Positions 1 through 6,586 of a stretch of 28,380 bases of DNA are shown here, one piece after another. The position numbers were made by a program, and so were the translations under genes. Numbering within the stretch: the first letter of the stretch is position 1; every line of letters begins with the position of its first letter. The DNA is taken from contig CAKPVT010000026.1 in NCBI GenBank assembly GCA_934196125.1, positions 1-28,380 on the forward strand, written 5' to 3'. The notes under the pieces were generated by a model that ran no database searches, was not told the DNA's origin, and was given only the letters and a program-made list of their open reading frames with translations. This DNA is from an uncultured Streptococcus sp. GTDB lineage: Bacteria > Bacillota > Bacilli > Lactobacillales > Streptococcaceae.

Positions 1-85
1 CTCCTTTTGAATTCAGGAATCAGGTTGCTTATTCATTTTATTATTTCACTGTTTACTTGACAGGGAGCTGTTCAAAATGAGGTTT

Positions 86-130
86 GTCTTTTTTACTAAC
101 TATAGTAACTGGCAAAAAGACCAATTTTTT
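86..130. terminator. Possible weak hairpin downstream of purB
   Basis: GTCTTTTT (86-93) can pair with AAAAAGAC (114-121), with a nested TTACTA/TAGTAA pairing between them. On the plus strand a T-run follows at 125-130. The stem is AT-rich and imperfect. It could end purB transcripts from the right, or a gene arriving from the left that is outside the window. The rest of 1-137 shows no gene that I can recognise. Confidence 0.3.
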
Positions 131-137
131 ATTTACA

Positions 138-1436
138 TTAATCTCCTAAACCGATACGGTTAAAGATTTCATCAACACGTTTAGTGTAGTATGATGGATT
201 GAACAATTCATCAATTTCATCTTGAGTCAAACGTGAAGTGACTTCTTCATCAGCTTCAAGAAGTGGTTTGAAGTCAACTTGGTTATCCCAAGAATAAGCT
301 GTTTTAGGTTGAACAAGGTCATAAGCTTGTTCACGTGTCATTCCTTTTTCAATCAATTTAAGCATTACGCGTTGGCTGAAAATAAGACCAAAAGTAGACC
401 CCATGTTGCGAATCATGTTTTCTGGGAAAACAGTCAAATTTTTCACGATATTTCCAAAACGGTTAAGCATGTAATCAATAAGGATTGTAGTATCTGGTAA
501 GATAATACGTTCAGCAGATGAGTGAGAGATATCACGCTCATGCCAAAGTGACACGTTTTCGTAAGCTGTTACCATGTGACCACGAATAACACGTGCAAGA
601 CCTGTCATATTTTCTGAACCGATTGGGTTGCGTTTGTGAGGCATAGCTGAGCTACCTTTTTGCCCCTTAGCGAAGAATTCTTCAACTTCACGTTGTTCAG
701 ATTTTTGCAGACCACGGATTTCAGTTGCCATACGTTCAATTGATGTTGCAATGCTAGCAAGAACTGCAAAGTATTCTGCATGAAGGTCACGTGGAAGAAC
801 TTGTGTTGAAATTTCTTGTGCACGAATACCAAGTTTTTCACACACATAAGCTTCAACAAATGGTGGAATGTTAGCGAAGTTACCAACAGCACCTGAAATT
901 TTACCAGCTTCAACACCAGCAGCTGCATGTTCGAAACGTTCGATGTTACGTTTCATTTCGCTGTACCATGTTGCCAATTTCAAACCAAATGTTGTTGGTT
1001 CAGCGTGGACACCGTGAGTACGGCCCATCATGATAGTGAATTTATGTTCTTTAGCTTTGTTAGCAATGATTTCAAGGAAATTATGCAAATCTTTGCGGAT
1101 GATTTCATTAGCTTGTTTGTAAAGGTAACCATAAGCTGTATCGACAACGTCAGTTGATGTCAAGCCATAGTGCACCCATTTACGTTCTTGCCCAAGACTT
1201 TCAGAAACCGCACGTGTAAAAGCAACAACGTCATGACGTGTTTGTTGTTCAATTTCCAAAATACGGTCAACGTCAAAGCTTGCATTGGCACGGATTTTAG
1301 CGACATCCTCTTCAGGAATTTCTCCCAATTCAGCCCAGGCTTCGTCAGCCAAAATTTCAACTTCAAGCCAAGCTTTGTATTTGTTTTCTTCACTCCAAAT
1401 TGCCGCCATCTCAGGGCGTGAATAACGATCGATCAT
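138..1436 (-). CDS. purB: Adenylosuccinate lyase
   Basis: This 432-residue enzyme of the fumarase/aspartase superfamily acts twice in purine synthesis. It converts SAICAR to AICAR plus fumarate, and adenylosuccinate to AMP plus fumarate. Visible family motifs are TSTDVVDT (residues 93-100), GRTHGVHAEP (138-147, catalytic His) and the signature loop GSSAMPHKRN (261-270). The length is normal for Gram-positive PurB. The start is ATG at 1436, but no Shine-Dalgarno sequence lies close to it. The nearest good one (AAAGGAG, 1482-1488) is about 45 bases upstream, across a 10-bp hairpin and a 6-codon mini-ORF. The gene has its own candidate promoter and is the last pur gene of the cluster. The function is certain; the translation start arrangement is the odd part. 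Confidence 0.97.
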   Translation of the reverse strand: MIDRYSRPEMAAIWSEENKYKAWLEVEILADEAWAELGEIPEEDVAKIRANASFDVDRILEIEQQTRHDVVAFTRAVSESLGQERKWVHYGLTSTDVVDTAYGYLYKQANEIIRKDLHNFLEIIANKAKEHKFTIMMGRTHGVHAEPTTFGLKLATWYSEMKRNIERFEHAAAGVEAGKISGAVGNFANIPPFVEAYVCEKLGIRAQEISTQVLPRDLHAEYFAVLASIATSIERMATEIRGLQKSEQREVEEFFAKGQKGSSAMPHKRNPIGSENMTGLARVIRGHMVTAYENVSLWHERDISHSSAERIILPDTTILIDYMLNRFGNIVKNLTVFPENMIRNMGSTFGLIFSQRVMLKLIEKGMTREQAYDLVQPKTAYSWDNQVDFKPLLEADEEVTSRLTQDEIDELFNPSYYTKRVDEIFNRIGLGD

Positions 1437-1449
1437 GTTTAAGATATTA

Positions 1450-1479
1450 AGGGCGTTAAGCGAATACGGTTAACACCCT
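1450..1479 (-). promoter_or_regulatory. Hairpin in purB leader
   Basis: AGGGTGTTAA pairs with TTAACGCCCT over 10 bp (one G-U) around a 10-base loop. It lies 14 bases upstream of the purB ATG. No T-run follows, so it is not a standard terminator. It separates the only good ribosome binding site from the purB start, so it may affect translation or RNA processing. This role is inference. Confidence 0.5.
1456..1476 (-). other. Candidate 6-codon leader ORF before purB
   Basis: GTG TTA ACC GTA TTC GCT TAA encodes MLTVFA. It is preceded by GAAAGGAG with 5-base spacing, a better ribosome binding site than anything near the purB ATG. It lies inside the hairpin at 1450-1479 and stops 19 bases before purB. 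It may be a reinitiation leader or chance. No homology is claimed. Confidence 0.3.
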
Positions 1480-1497
1480 AGCTCCTTTCTTTTTTTA

Positions 1498-1506
1498 GTT
1501 ATATCA
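1498..1506 (-). promoter_or_regulatory. purB promoter, extended -10
   Basis: On the minus strand TGATATAAC gives an extended -10 element (TG-N-TATAAC, -10 at 1498-1503) just after the upstream small ORF ends. No good -35 is seen at normal spacing. Transcription would begin near 1491, placing the AAAGGAG motif almost at the 5' end. Confidence 0.5.
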
Positions 1507-1524
1507 ATAAAATAACTAACACAA

Positions 1525-1749
1525 TTAATTAAAATCTTCCTTACCAATTTCAACAGATGGATAGTGAGGTAAAGTTGTTAAATCTGTATCAAGTGGTAAA
1601 TCATAAACAGCAAGGTAATCATTGGGGTACTTATTTATCAGCTCTGCCATTTTTTCAGAAATACGAGACTTATCAGAAGAAGCAAAAACGACTTCAACGA
1701 TAGCTTTCTCAGCATTATCAATATAAGCATGAACAATGATTTTCAGCAT
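1525..1749 (-). CDS. Conserved small hypothetical protein in pur operon
   Basis: This 74-residue acidic protein starts MLKIIVHAYI and ends GKEDFN. I chose ATG at 1749 because GGAGG lies 6 bases upstream. A longer reading frame to 1818 runs into purK and lacks that support. The sequence looks like a small soluble alpha/beta domain with no membrane segment, signal peptide or catalytic motif. A similar small gene between purK and purB is, from memory, common in streptococci, possibly a DUF4649-type family; that assignment is unverified. It begins 19 bases after the purK stop and is probably cotranscribed with it. Function unknown. Confidence 0.75.
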   Translation of the reverse strand: MLKIIVHAYIDNAEKAIVEVVFASSDKSRISEKMAELINKYPNDYLAVYDLPLDTDLTTLPHYPSVEIGKEDFN

Positions 1750-1768
1750 ATTTCCTCCGATTAACACT

Positions 1769-2860
1769 TTAAAAATCCATTCCTTCCCCCATTTCCGCAA
1801 TGGTATCTGGTTCATCACTAAACAAAGTAATGTGTCCCATTTTGCGGTTATGTTTTGCCTCTAGTTTACCATAAAGATGGAGGTGAGCGCTAGGATTTTC
1901 TTGCACATAAGCTTGCGCTTTTTCCATATGTTGTCCAAGAACATTCAGCATAACAGCTGGTTGATGGAGATGAATTTTTGGAAGTGGCAAGCCGAGAACT
2001 CCCAAAATATGTGTGTCAAATTGTGAAAAATCACAGGCTTCAATTGAATAATGTCCTGAATTGTGAGGACGCGGTGCAATTTCATTGACGATAATATCAT
2101 CAGGCGTCGCAAACATTTCGACACAAAGTGTACCAGACAATTCCAGTTTTTCAGCGATTTGAACAGCCATAGCTTGCGCTTTTTGAGCAAGCTCATCAGA
2201 AATGCGAGCTGGTACAATTGTTTTAGATAAGATATTATTGCGATGAATATTTTCTTGTACTGGGAAAACGGTCATATCCTTGCCATTTCCTGAAACAATC
2301 ACTGAAATTTCAAGGTCAAAATTCACAAATTCTTCCAAAACACATTCGCAAGAATTGGCTAATTTGTTAACGTCAGCTAAGTTTTCAACTGATTTTATCA
2401 CGATTTGACCATGACCATCATAACCGCCAGTTGCTGTTTTTAAAACGTATTTCTTAGATAAATCAATATCCTCAAAGTCAAGACTTGATGTGACGACCTT
2501 GTACGGTGCTACTTTCACACCTGCTGTTTTAGCTAGAAAGTCTTTTTCAAAGATACGGTTTTGCGAAATACGAAGCAAATCAGTTCCTTGTGGCAATTGC
2601 CCTTCCTTGACAACCGCATCCAAAGCATCCGCATCAACATTTTCAAACTCATAAGTGAGCACATCGCAGCGTTTCGCTAGTTCGCACATAGCTTCAACAT
2701 CATCATAAGGTGCCACAATCATATCACTCACACGTGAAGCCGGACAGTCTGCTGCGGGGTCCAAAGTAACCACTTTATTCCCCATATAGATAGCTGAAAT
2801 AGCCATCATTTGCCCAAGTTGTCCACCACCGATAATACCGATTGTTTTAGTCGAGTTCAT
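1769..2860 (-). CDS. purK: N5-carboxyaminoimidazole ribonucleotide synthase
   Basis: This ATP-grasp ligase of 363 residues carboxylates AIR to N5-CAIR using ATP and bicarbonate, and works with PurE. The N-terminal fold shows the dinucleotide-like IGIIGGGQLGQM at residues 7-18. The central ATP-grasp part has VLKTATGGYDG and CVLEEFVNF, and the later part has VNEIAPRPHNSGHY, all typical of PurK. The ATG at 2860 was chosen over an in-frame start at 2899. It gives the standard N-terminus and has GCGGAGG 9 bases upstream. The start lies inside the end of purE, with a 14-base overlap, which suggests translational coupling. Confidence 0.95.
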   Translation of the reverse strand: MNSTKTIGIIGGGQLGQMMAISAIYMGNKVVTLDPAADCPASRVSDMIVAPYDDVEAMCELAKRCDVLTYEFENVDADALDAVVKEGQLPQGTDLLRISQNRIFEKDFLAKTAGVKVAPYKVVTSSLDFEDIDLSKKYVLKTATGGYDGHGQIVIKSVENLADVNKLANSCECVLEEFVNFDLEISVIVSGNGKDMTVFPVQENIHRNNILSKTIVPARISDELAQKAQAMAVQIAEKLELSGTLCVEMFATPDDIIVNEIAPRPHNSGHYSIEACDFSQFDTHILGVLGLPLPKIHLHQPAVMLNVLGQHMEKAQAYVQENPSAHLHLYGKLEAKHNRKMGHITLFSDEPDTIAEMGEGMDF

Positions 2861-3335
2861 CTGTTGAAGCCTCCGCAACTTTACCTTGTTCAAGTGCAAA
2901 GTTTTCTAGTTTTTCTGTCAATTCAGTATCTTCAATTGCCAAAATACGAAGAGCTGTGAGGGCAGCATTAGTTGCTCCTGACTCTCCGATAGCCATAGTT
3001 GCCACAGGTACTCCGCCAGGCATTTGAACGATTGAATAAAGCGAATCCAGTCCGCTAAGCGCGCGTGATTTCACAGGAACACCAATAACTGGAAGTGTTG
3101 TTTTAGCTGCGACCATACCAGGCAAATGCGCAGCACCACCAGCACCAGCAATAATCACCTTAATACCACGCCCTCGTGCTTCTTCGGCGTGTTTAAACAT
3201 CAAATCTGGTGTACGATGTGCAGAAACAACTTTCTTTTCATACGCCACACCAAATTGATCAAGTACCTCTGCTGTTTTTTTCATGGTAGCCCAATCAGAT
3301 TTACTACCCATGATAACTGAAATTAATGGTTTCAT
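2847..3335 (-). CDS. purE: N5-carboxyaminoimidazole ribonucleotide mutase
   Basis: This 162-residue class I PurE rearranges N5-CAIR, the PurK product, to CAIR. Visible motifs are GSKSD (residues 10-14), SAHRTP with the catalytic His at residue 40, GAGGAAHLPG (64-73) and the PGGVPVAT loop (106-113). The length is typical. Its ATG overlaps the stop of the upstream DUF523 gene as ATGA, and its own end overlaps purK. These overlaps support one transcript from purD to purK. Confidence 0.97.
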   Translation of the reverse strand: MKPLISVIMGSKSDWATMKKTAEVLDQFGVAYEKKVVSAHRTPDLMFKHAEEARGRGIKVIIAGAGGAAHLPGMVAAKTTLPVIGVPVKSRALSGLDSLYSIVQMPGGVPVATMAIGESGATNAALTALRILAIEDTELTEKLENFALEQGKVAEASTDELD

Positions 3336-3784
3336 TGTTTTCCTTCCAATTGTTTTATATCTTCAACATCAACAACATGATAGCCAAGTTCTTTTAATTT
3401 TTGAGCAAAGAGCCCACTACTTGCCACTTTTTGTCCAGAAAAGTTTCCATCATAGACTTGATTAACACCATATGACGGACTGCGTGATTGTAAAATGGCT
3501 AAATCAATTGACTTTCCAGCTATTTCATCTAGACAACGCTTAATGCCCTTTTCAAACATCTCATCATAACAATTACTAGCAACATCAACAACACGACCGT
3601 CACGCAATTCAACTGGTTCTCGTGGTGTAGGCAAACCTGCTAACACTTCTGGACAAACAGCTATCACATCTTTGTCAGCAACATAATCTACAAGGGCTTG
3701 ATTGTAATTATAACCTCCATTATAGTTACATCTTTCGCCCAAAAGATAAGCGCTGACTAAAATACATTTTGGCTTAACGTCCAA
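3332..3784 (-). CDS. DUF523 domain protein inside the pur operon
   Basis: The sequence fits the DUF523 family: ILVSAYLLGERCNYNGG near the N-terminus, then AVCPEVLAGLPTPREP, and a C-terminal ILQSRSPSYG stretch. I propose a TTG start at 3784, giving 150 residues, normal for the family. An ATG-started frame reaches 3877, but its extra 31 residues lie in purD coding sequence and are not DUF523-like. GGAAG lies 8 bases before the TTG. The usual first cysteine of the SACLLG motif is tyrosine here (SAYLLG), a notable change if the cysteines bind metal. It overlaps the purD stop by 11 bases and purE by 4. Molecular function is unknown. Confidence 0.85.
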   Translation of the reverse strand: MDVKPKCILVSAYLLGERCNYNGGYNYNQALVDYVADKDVIAVCPEVLAGLPTPREPVELRDGRVVDVASNCYDEMFEKGIKRCLDEIAGKSIDLAILQSRSPSYGVNQVYDGNFSGQKVASSGLFAQKLKELGYHVVDVEDIKQLEGKQ

Positions 3785-5036
3785 TAGCTTTGCTTCCGAT
3801 ATCGTTTCGATAGAAAAGACCTGTTGTGTCTCGAGTTGCAAGTTCAGCATAGATAACATCTTGTGCTGATTTAACATCTTCCTTAGTTGTTACCAACATG
3901 TAAACCCGACCACCATTTGAAAAAAGTGCTTTATCATCAGCAAATTTAGCACCTGCATAATAAGTGATAATATCACCTGACGTTTTCTCTGGAAGGCGGA
4001 CACCTTTTTCATAAGCAACTGGATAACCTTCTGAAGCCACAACAACACCAAGAGTGACCCCTTTGTCTGTCCAAGTGATTTCTGGAGCTTTGCCATCTAA
4101 AATGTCAGTGATATTTTGAGCAAAATCAGATGTCAAACGTGGTAAGATAACTTGGGTTTCAGGGTCACCAAAACGTGAGTTAAATTCGATAACTTTTGGA
4201 CCATCAGCTGTCAAAATAAGTCCTGCATAAAGAACACCAAGATATGGGCACCCTTCCGCAATCATACCATTAAGAACTGGCTTCACAATTGTTTCTACAG
4301 CTGTGTTAACAACACTTTGTGGCAAATGTGGAACTGGTGCATAAGCTCCCATACCACCAGTATTAGAGCCTTTATCGTCATCAAAAGCACGTTTGTGGTC
4401 TTGTGCAGTTGGCATGATATAGAATTTATCACCATTAACAAAGGCAAATAGTGAAAATTCTTCACCATCAAGAAATTCTTCAATGACCACACGCGCACCA
4501 GAATCACCAAATTTATTATCAAGCAACATTTCATGCGCCGCTTCGATTGCTTGTTCTACTGTTTCGGCAACGACAACACCTTTACCAAGCGCCAAACCGT
4601 CAGCCTTAACAACAATTGGTGCACCGTGTTCTTCAATATAGCTCTTTGCTTGTTCAAAATCTGAGAAAGTACCGTAAGCAGCTGTTGGAACATGGTATTT
4701 AGCCATGATTGATTTAGCAAAATCTTTAGACCATTCAAGCTCTGCAGCTGCTTTACTTGGTCCAAATGCTTTCAAACCAGCAGCATTAAAATCATCAACG
4801 ATTCCTGCAGCCAAAGCATCATCAGGTCCGATAAATGTCCAAGCAATATCATTAGTTTTCGCGAAATCAATTAGCTTAGAATGTTCGGAAATACCGATGT
4901 TTACCAAATCAAGTCCATCAAGTGTCATGCCATCATTACCAGGTGCTACAAAAACCTGGTTCACTTGAGGAGATTCCAACAACTTCTTAGCAATAGCGTG
5001 CTCGCGCCCACCAGAGCCAGCAACTAAAAGTTTCAT
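3774..5036 (-). CDS. purD: Phosphoribosylamine-glycine ligase (GAR synthetase)
   Basis: This 420-residue ATP-grasp enzyme joins phosphoribosylamine and glycine, the second step of purine synthesis. The N-terminus has the standard GSGGREHA (residues 7-14). The ATP-grasp region has PIVVKADGLALGKGV and VIEEFLDGEEFS, followed by SNTGGMGAYAPVP and EFNSRFGDPETQ. The length matches the family. The ATG at 5036 is preceded by GAGGT at about 9 bases. It is the first gene of the purD-DUF523-purE-purK run. A PurBox-like site and an extended -10 promoter lie upstream at 5116-5152. A terminator further upstream separates it from comS. Confidence 0.97.
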   Translation of the reverse strand: MKLLVAGSGGREHAIAKKLLESPQVNQVFVAPGNDGMTLDGLDLVNIGISEHSKLIDFAKTNDIAWTFIGPDDALAAGIVDDFNAAGLKAFGPSKAAAELEWSKDFAKSIMAKYHVPTAAYGTFSDFEQAKSYIEEHGAPIVVKADGLALGKGVVVAETVEQAIEAAHEMLLDNKFGDSGARVVIEEFLDGEEFSLFAFVNGDKFYIMPTAQDHKRAFDDDKGSNTGGMGAYAPVPHLPQSVVNTAVETIVKPVLNGMIAEGCPYLGVLYAGLILTADGPKVIEFNSRFGDPETQVILPRLTSDFAQNITDILDGKAPEITWTDKGVTLGVVVASEGYPVAYEKGVRLPEKTSGDIITYYAGAKFADDKALFSNGGRVYMLVTTKEDVKSAQDVIYAELATRDTTGLFYRNDIGSKAIGR

Positions 5037-5115
5037 AAGTAAACATACCTCACTACAAACATCACAGGAGCCTAAACTCCAAACTCAACAAAGTACGCAA
5101 AAATATATTTTACGA

Positions 5116-5137
5116 ATTATATAAATAAATTATATCA
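5116..5137 (-). promoter_or_regulatory. purD promoter candidates
   Basis: The minus strand shows TGATATAAT (extended -10, TATAAT at 5129-5134) and a second TATAAT at 5116-5121. Neither has a convincing -35, which fits a promoter that needs an activator. The PurBox lies just upstream. Confidence 0.55.
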
Positions 5138-5138
5138 T

Positions 5139-5152
5139 ATTTGTTCGGAAAT
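5139..5152 (-). promoter_or_regulatory. PurBox (PurR binding site) upstream of purD
   Basis: Minus strand ATTTCCGAACAAAT matches the lactococcal/streptococcal PurBox AWWWCCGAACWWT except at the last position, with an intact CCGAAC core. In lactic acid bacteria PurR bound here is known to activate pur genes. A degenerate ACGAAT-type half lies at 5112-5117 in the opposite orientation and could be a second, weak box. Confidence 0.65.
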
Positions 5153-5199
5153 TATCGCAATTCATATAACAAATTTGTAAAAAATAATAGAACTACAAC

Positions 5200-5234
5200 A
5201 AAAAAAGAAGCATCTTGCCGTTTCAAAACACTTC
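5200..5234 (-). terminator. Terminator of the comS transcript
   Basis: On the minus strand GAAGTGTTTTG and CAAGATGCTTC form an 11-bp stem (three G-U pairs) with a 6-base loop, followed directly by seven T residues. It lies 150 bases after the comS stop and upstream of the purD promoter, so it insulates the competence unit from the pur operon. Confidence 0.8.
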
Positions 5235-5384
5235 CCTTTCTAACTTTGTCTTATCTATTCTATTTTTAACTAAGAACGCAGAAGGCATTCTGCCAGATCC
5301 TCATTCCCATAATATTATTTAGAATTCTACTCACAATCCATTATTTCAAGAACAAGACTCATAGAGAATTATTCTTGTAGGAGA
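5235..5384. other. Untranslated stretch between comS and its terminator
   Basis: No supported gene is seen. There is one small perfect hairpin, GCAGAA/TTCTGC around GGCA (5278-5293), with no T-run. Two mini-ORFs on the minus strand (11 and 14 codons) lack ribosome binding sites. The region would be the 3' untranslated part of the comS mRNA. Confidence 0.5.
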
Positions 5385-5432
5385 TTATAATCCCCACCAA
5401 CCAGTTATAACAATTGAAAAAATTTTTAGCAT
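5385..5432 (-). CDS. comS: ComS competence pheromone precursor (XIP, WW type)
   Basis: A 15-codon gene on the minus strand reads MLKIFSIVITGWWGL then TAA. The basic start, hydrophobic body and C-terminal double tryptophan are the hallmark of ComS in the mutans, bovis and pyogenic streptococci, where the C-terminal 7-8 residues are the active XIP pheromone. By analogy the mature peptide here would be about ITGWWGL or TGWWGL. The exact cut is inference. Stop codons precede the ATG in frame. Only a weak GGA lies 8 bases upstream. It sits directly downstream of a ComR-type gene and its ComR box, and a strong terminator follows. Secretion, trimming and Opp/Ami re-import are known for the family and not encoded here. 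It is too short for standard gene callers. Confidence 0.9.
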   Translation of the reverse strand: MLKIFSIVITGWWGL

Positions 5433-5460
5433 CTATCAATTCCAACCTTTCTTATAATTT

Positions 5461-5493
5461 ATGATTTTATTTTAATAAAATCTATAAGAAAAC
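5461..5493 (-). promoter_or_regulatory. comS promoter core, AT-rich
   Basis: After the ComR box the minus strand runs GTTTTCTTATAGATTTTATTAAAAT. Candidate -10 elements are TATAGA (5481-5486), TTTTAT (5475-5480) and TAAAAT (5469-5474); I cannot decide between them. A T-rich stretch between box and -10 is expected of ComR-controlled promoters. GATTTTAT/ATAAAATC can also form a weak hairpin here. Confidence 0.5.
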
Positions 5494-5515
5494 AACATGA
5501 CAAAAATGTCATGTT
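5494..5515 (-). promoter_or_regulatory. ComR box (ECom box) of comS
   Basis: On the minus strand AACATGACATTTTTGTCATGTT is a perfect 9+9 palindrome around four bases. It fits the pattern described for ComR boxes of this streptococcal group, AACA-N-GACA-N4-TGTC-N-TGTT. It covers the comR stop codon (5509-5511), so the operator is embedded in the end of the regulator gene. The palindrome with the following T-rich run could also act as a weak terminator of comR. Confidence 0.85.
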
Positions 5516-6408
5516 GTATCATTATTCCATTCTTCTACTAATTTACTTTCCAAATAAGTATCTCCAATTAAATTAGCAAATAAAATTGCATTGGAGTACG
5601 ATTTTTTAGCCGCACAAAAATCATGTTTAAATTGTAAATAATATTTCCACTCAACTAAACTTAAAACTGGACGTCTTTGAAAATCATGAGTACTTGTCAT
5701 GATAGTGTCGCTTTTTATAATTATTCGTTTCATAAATGATTCTCTATGGAATCGTAAAACCAAATCTACATTATTTAATAAAACATTATTTAAAATCAAA
5801 GAAGTTTCTGGCGAAAGATTTTCTTGATTCAGCAAACACTCCATTAATTCATCATACAAATCTAAGCTATAGATTCCCTCAAACGATTTAGCAGAAGCAA
5901 GGCAAGCAAAATATAAATCTATTAAAATCAAATCATTGATTTGAAATTTTTTCTTTCGTCTAACTTGGTCAAAATAGTCATTTAAAATTCCTTCACCAAA
6001 ATTAATATCATCACTGAAATGAACATCAATCTTTGATTGTAAACAATCAATAACCAAACGTTCCTCTTCAGGTATAACTTCGTAATATCTTTCTGAAATC
6101 TCATCAAAATAGGAAGTTTGTCTCTGAAGACGTTTCTCATCTCCATAAGTCGGTGTTCGCAATAATAAATACTTTAACTCCTTGTATCTAGTAGGAAGCT
6201 CTAGATTTTTACCATCAACTAATTCACCAATCGTTACGTTCAAAACCTTTGCAATATATCCCACTTTATTAAGAGTTGGAACGGATTGTCCCTTTTCAAT
6301 TCTAGCTAATTGCCGTACAGACAATTCTGTTTCATCGCCACAGAATTCCTCACGTGAAATTCCTTTTTCTTCCCTCAAAGTACGTACTTTAGCCCCAAAT
6401 TTTTCCAA
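5509..6408 (-). CDS. comR: ComR-type Rgg regulator of competence
   Basis: This 299-residue Rgg/RRNPP regulator has an N-terminal XRE helix-turn-helix (about residues 5-65, including SVRQLARIEKGQSVPTLNKV) and a C-terminal helical peptide-binding part. Its landmarks match ComR of S. mutans/S. thermophilus as I recall them: RTPTYGDEKR, IPEEERLVIDCLQ, FDQVRRKKKFQINDL and the end motif AILFANLIGDTYLE. ComR bound to imported XIP activates comS and sigX. The start is TTG at 6408 with TAGGAG 7 bases upstream; the frame matches the family N-terminus. An own promoter lies at 6441-6468. comS and a ComR box lie immediately downstream, which separates it from the Rgg2/3 or ScuR-type relatives. Linkage to pur genes also occurs, to my memory, in S. 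mutans and S. pyogenes. Confidence 0.9.
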   Translation of the reverse strand: MEKFGAKVRTLREEKGISREEFCGDETELSVRQLARIEKGQSVPTLNKVGYIAKVLNVTIGELVDGKNLELPTRYKELKYLLLRTPTYGDEKRLQRQTSYFDEISERYYEVIPEEERLVIDCLQSKIDVHFSDDINFGEGILNDYFDQVRRKKKFQINDLILIDLYFACLASAKSFEGIYSLDLYDELMECLLNQENLSPETSLILNNVLLNNVDLVLRFHRESFMKRIIIKSDTIMTSTHDFQRRPVLSLVEWKYYLQFKHDFCAAKKSYSNAILFANLIGDTYLESKLVEEWNNDTT

Positions 6409-6440
6409 CTTAATCTCCTAATTTTAATCTGAATACATAT

Positions 6441-6468
6441 ATTCTAGCATACTGGCTCCAATTACCAA
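6441..6468 (-). promoter_or_regulatory. comR promoter
   Basis: Minus strand TTGGTA (6463-6468), a 16-base spacer, then TGCTAGAAT, an extended -10 (TAGAAT 6441-6446). It lies between the upstream terminator and the TTG start, giving a leader of about 25-30 bases. Confidence 0.6.
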
Positions 6469-6511
6469 AATATTTTCATTTAAAAAAGTGAATTTTCTAA
6501 TAAAAAACAGA

Positions 6512-6554
6512 TAAAAATAACCCAAGTTTCCCTTTTCTAAGTTCATTTGGGTTA
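6512..6554 (-). terminator. Terminator of the XRE-CPBP operon
   Basis: TAACCCAA (minus strand, 6547-6554) pairs with TTGGGTTA (6518-6525), extended by a G-U and an A-U pair, then TTTTTAT. It lies 33 bases after the CPBP stop and upstream of the comR promoter. Confidence 0.75.
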
Positions 6555-6586
6555 AATCAATATAATCAATTATAAAACTTCTTACC

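Noticed and set aside
5240..5370. Mini-ORFs after comS (MSLVLEIMDCE and MGMRIWQNAFCVLS)
   Set aside because: No ribosome binding sites, no hydrophobic pheromone character, no WW motif.
5492..5517. Perfect palindrome first read as the comR terminator
   Set aside because: It fits the ComR-box pattern exactly and is followed by comS; a secondary terminator role is left open but the main call is operator.
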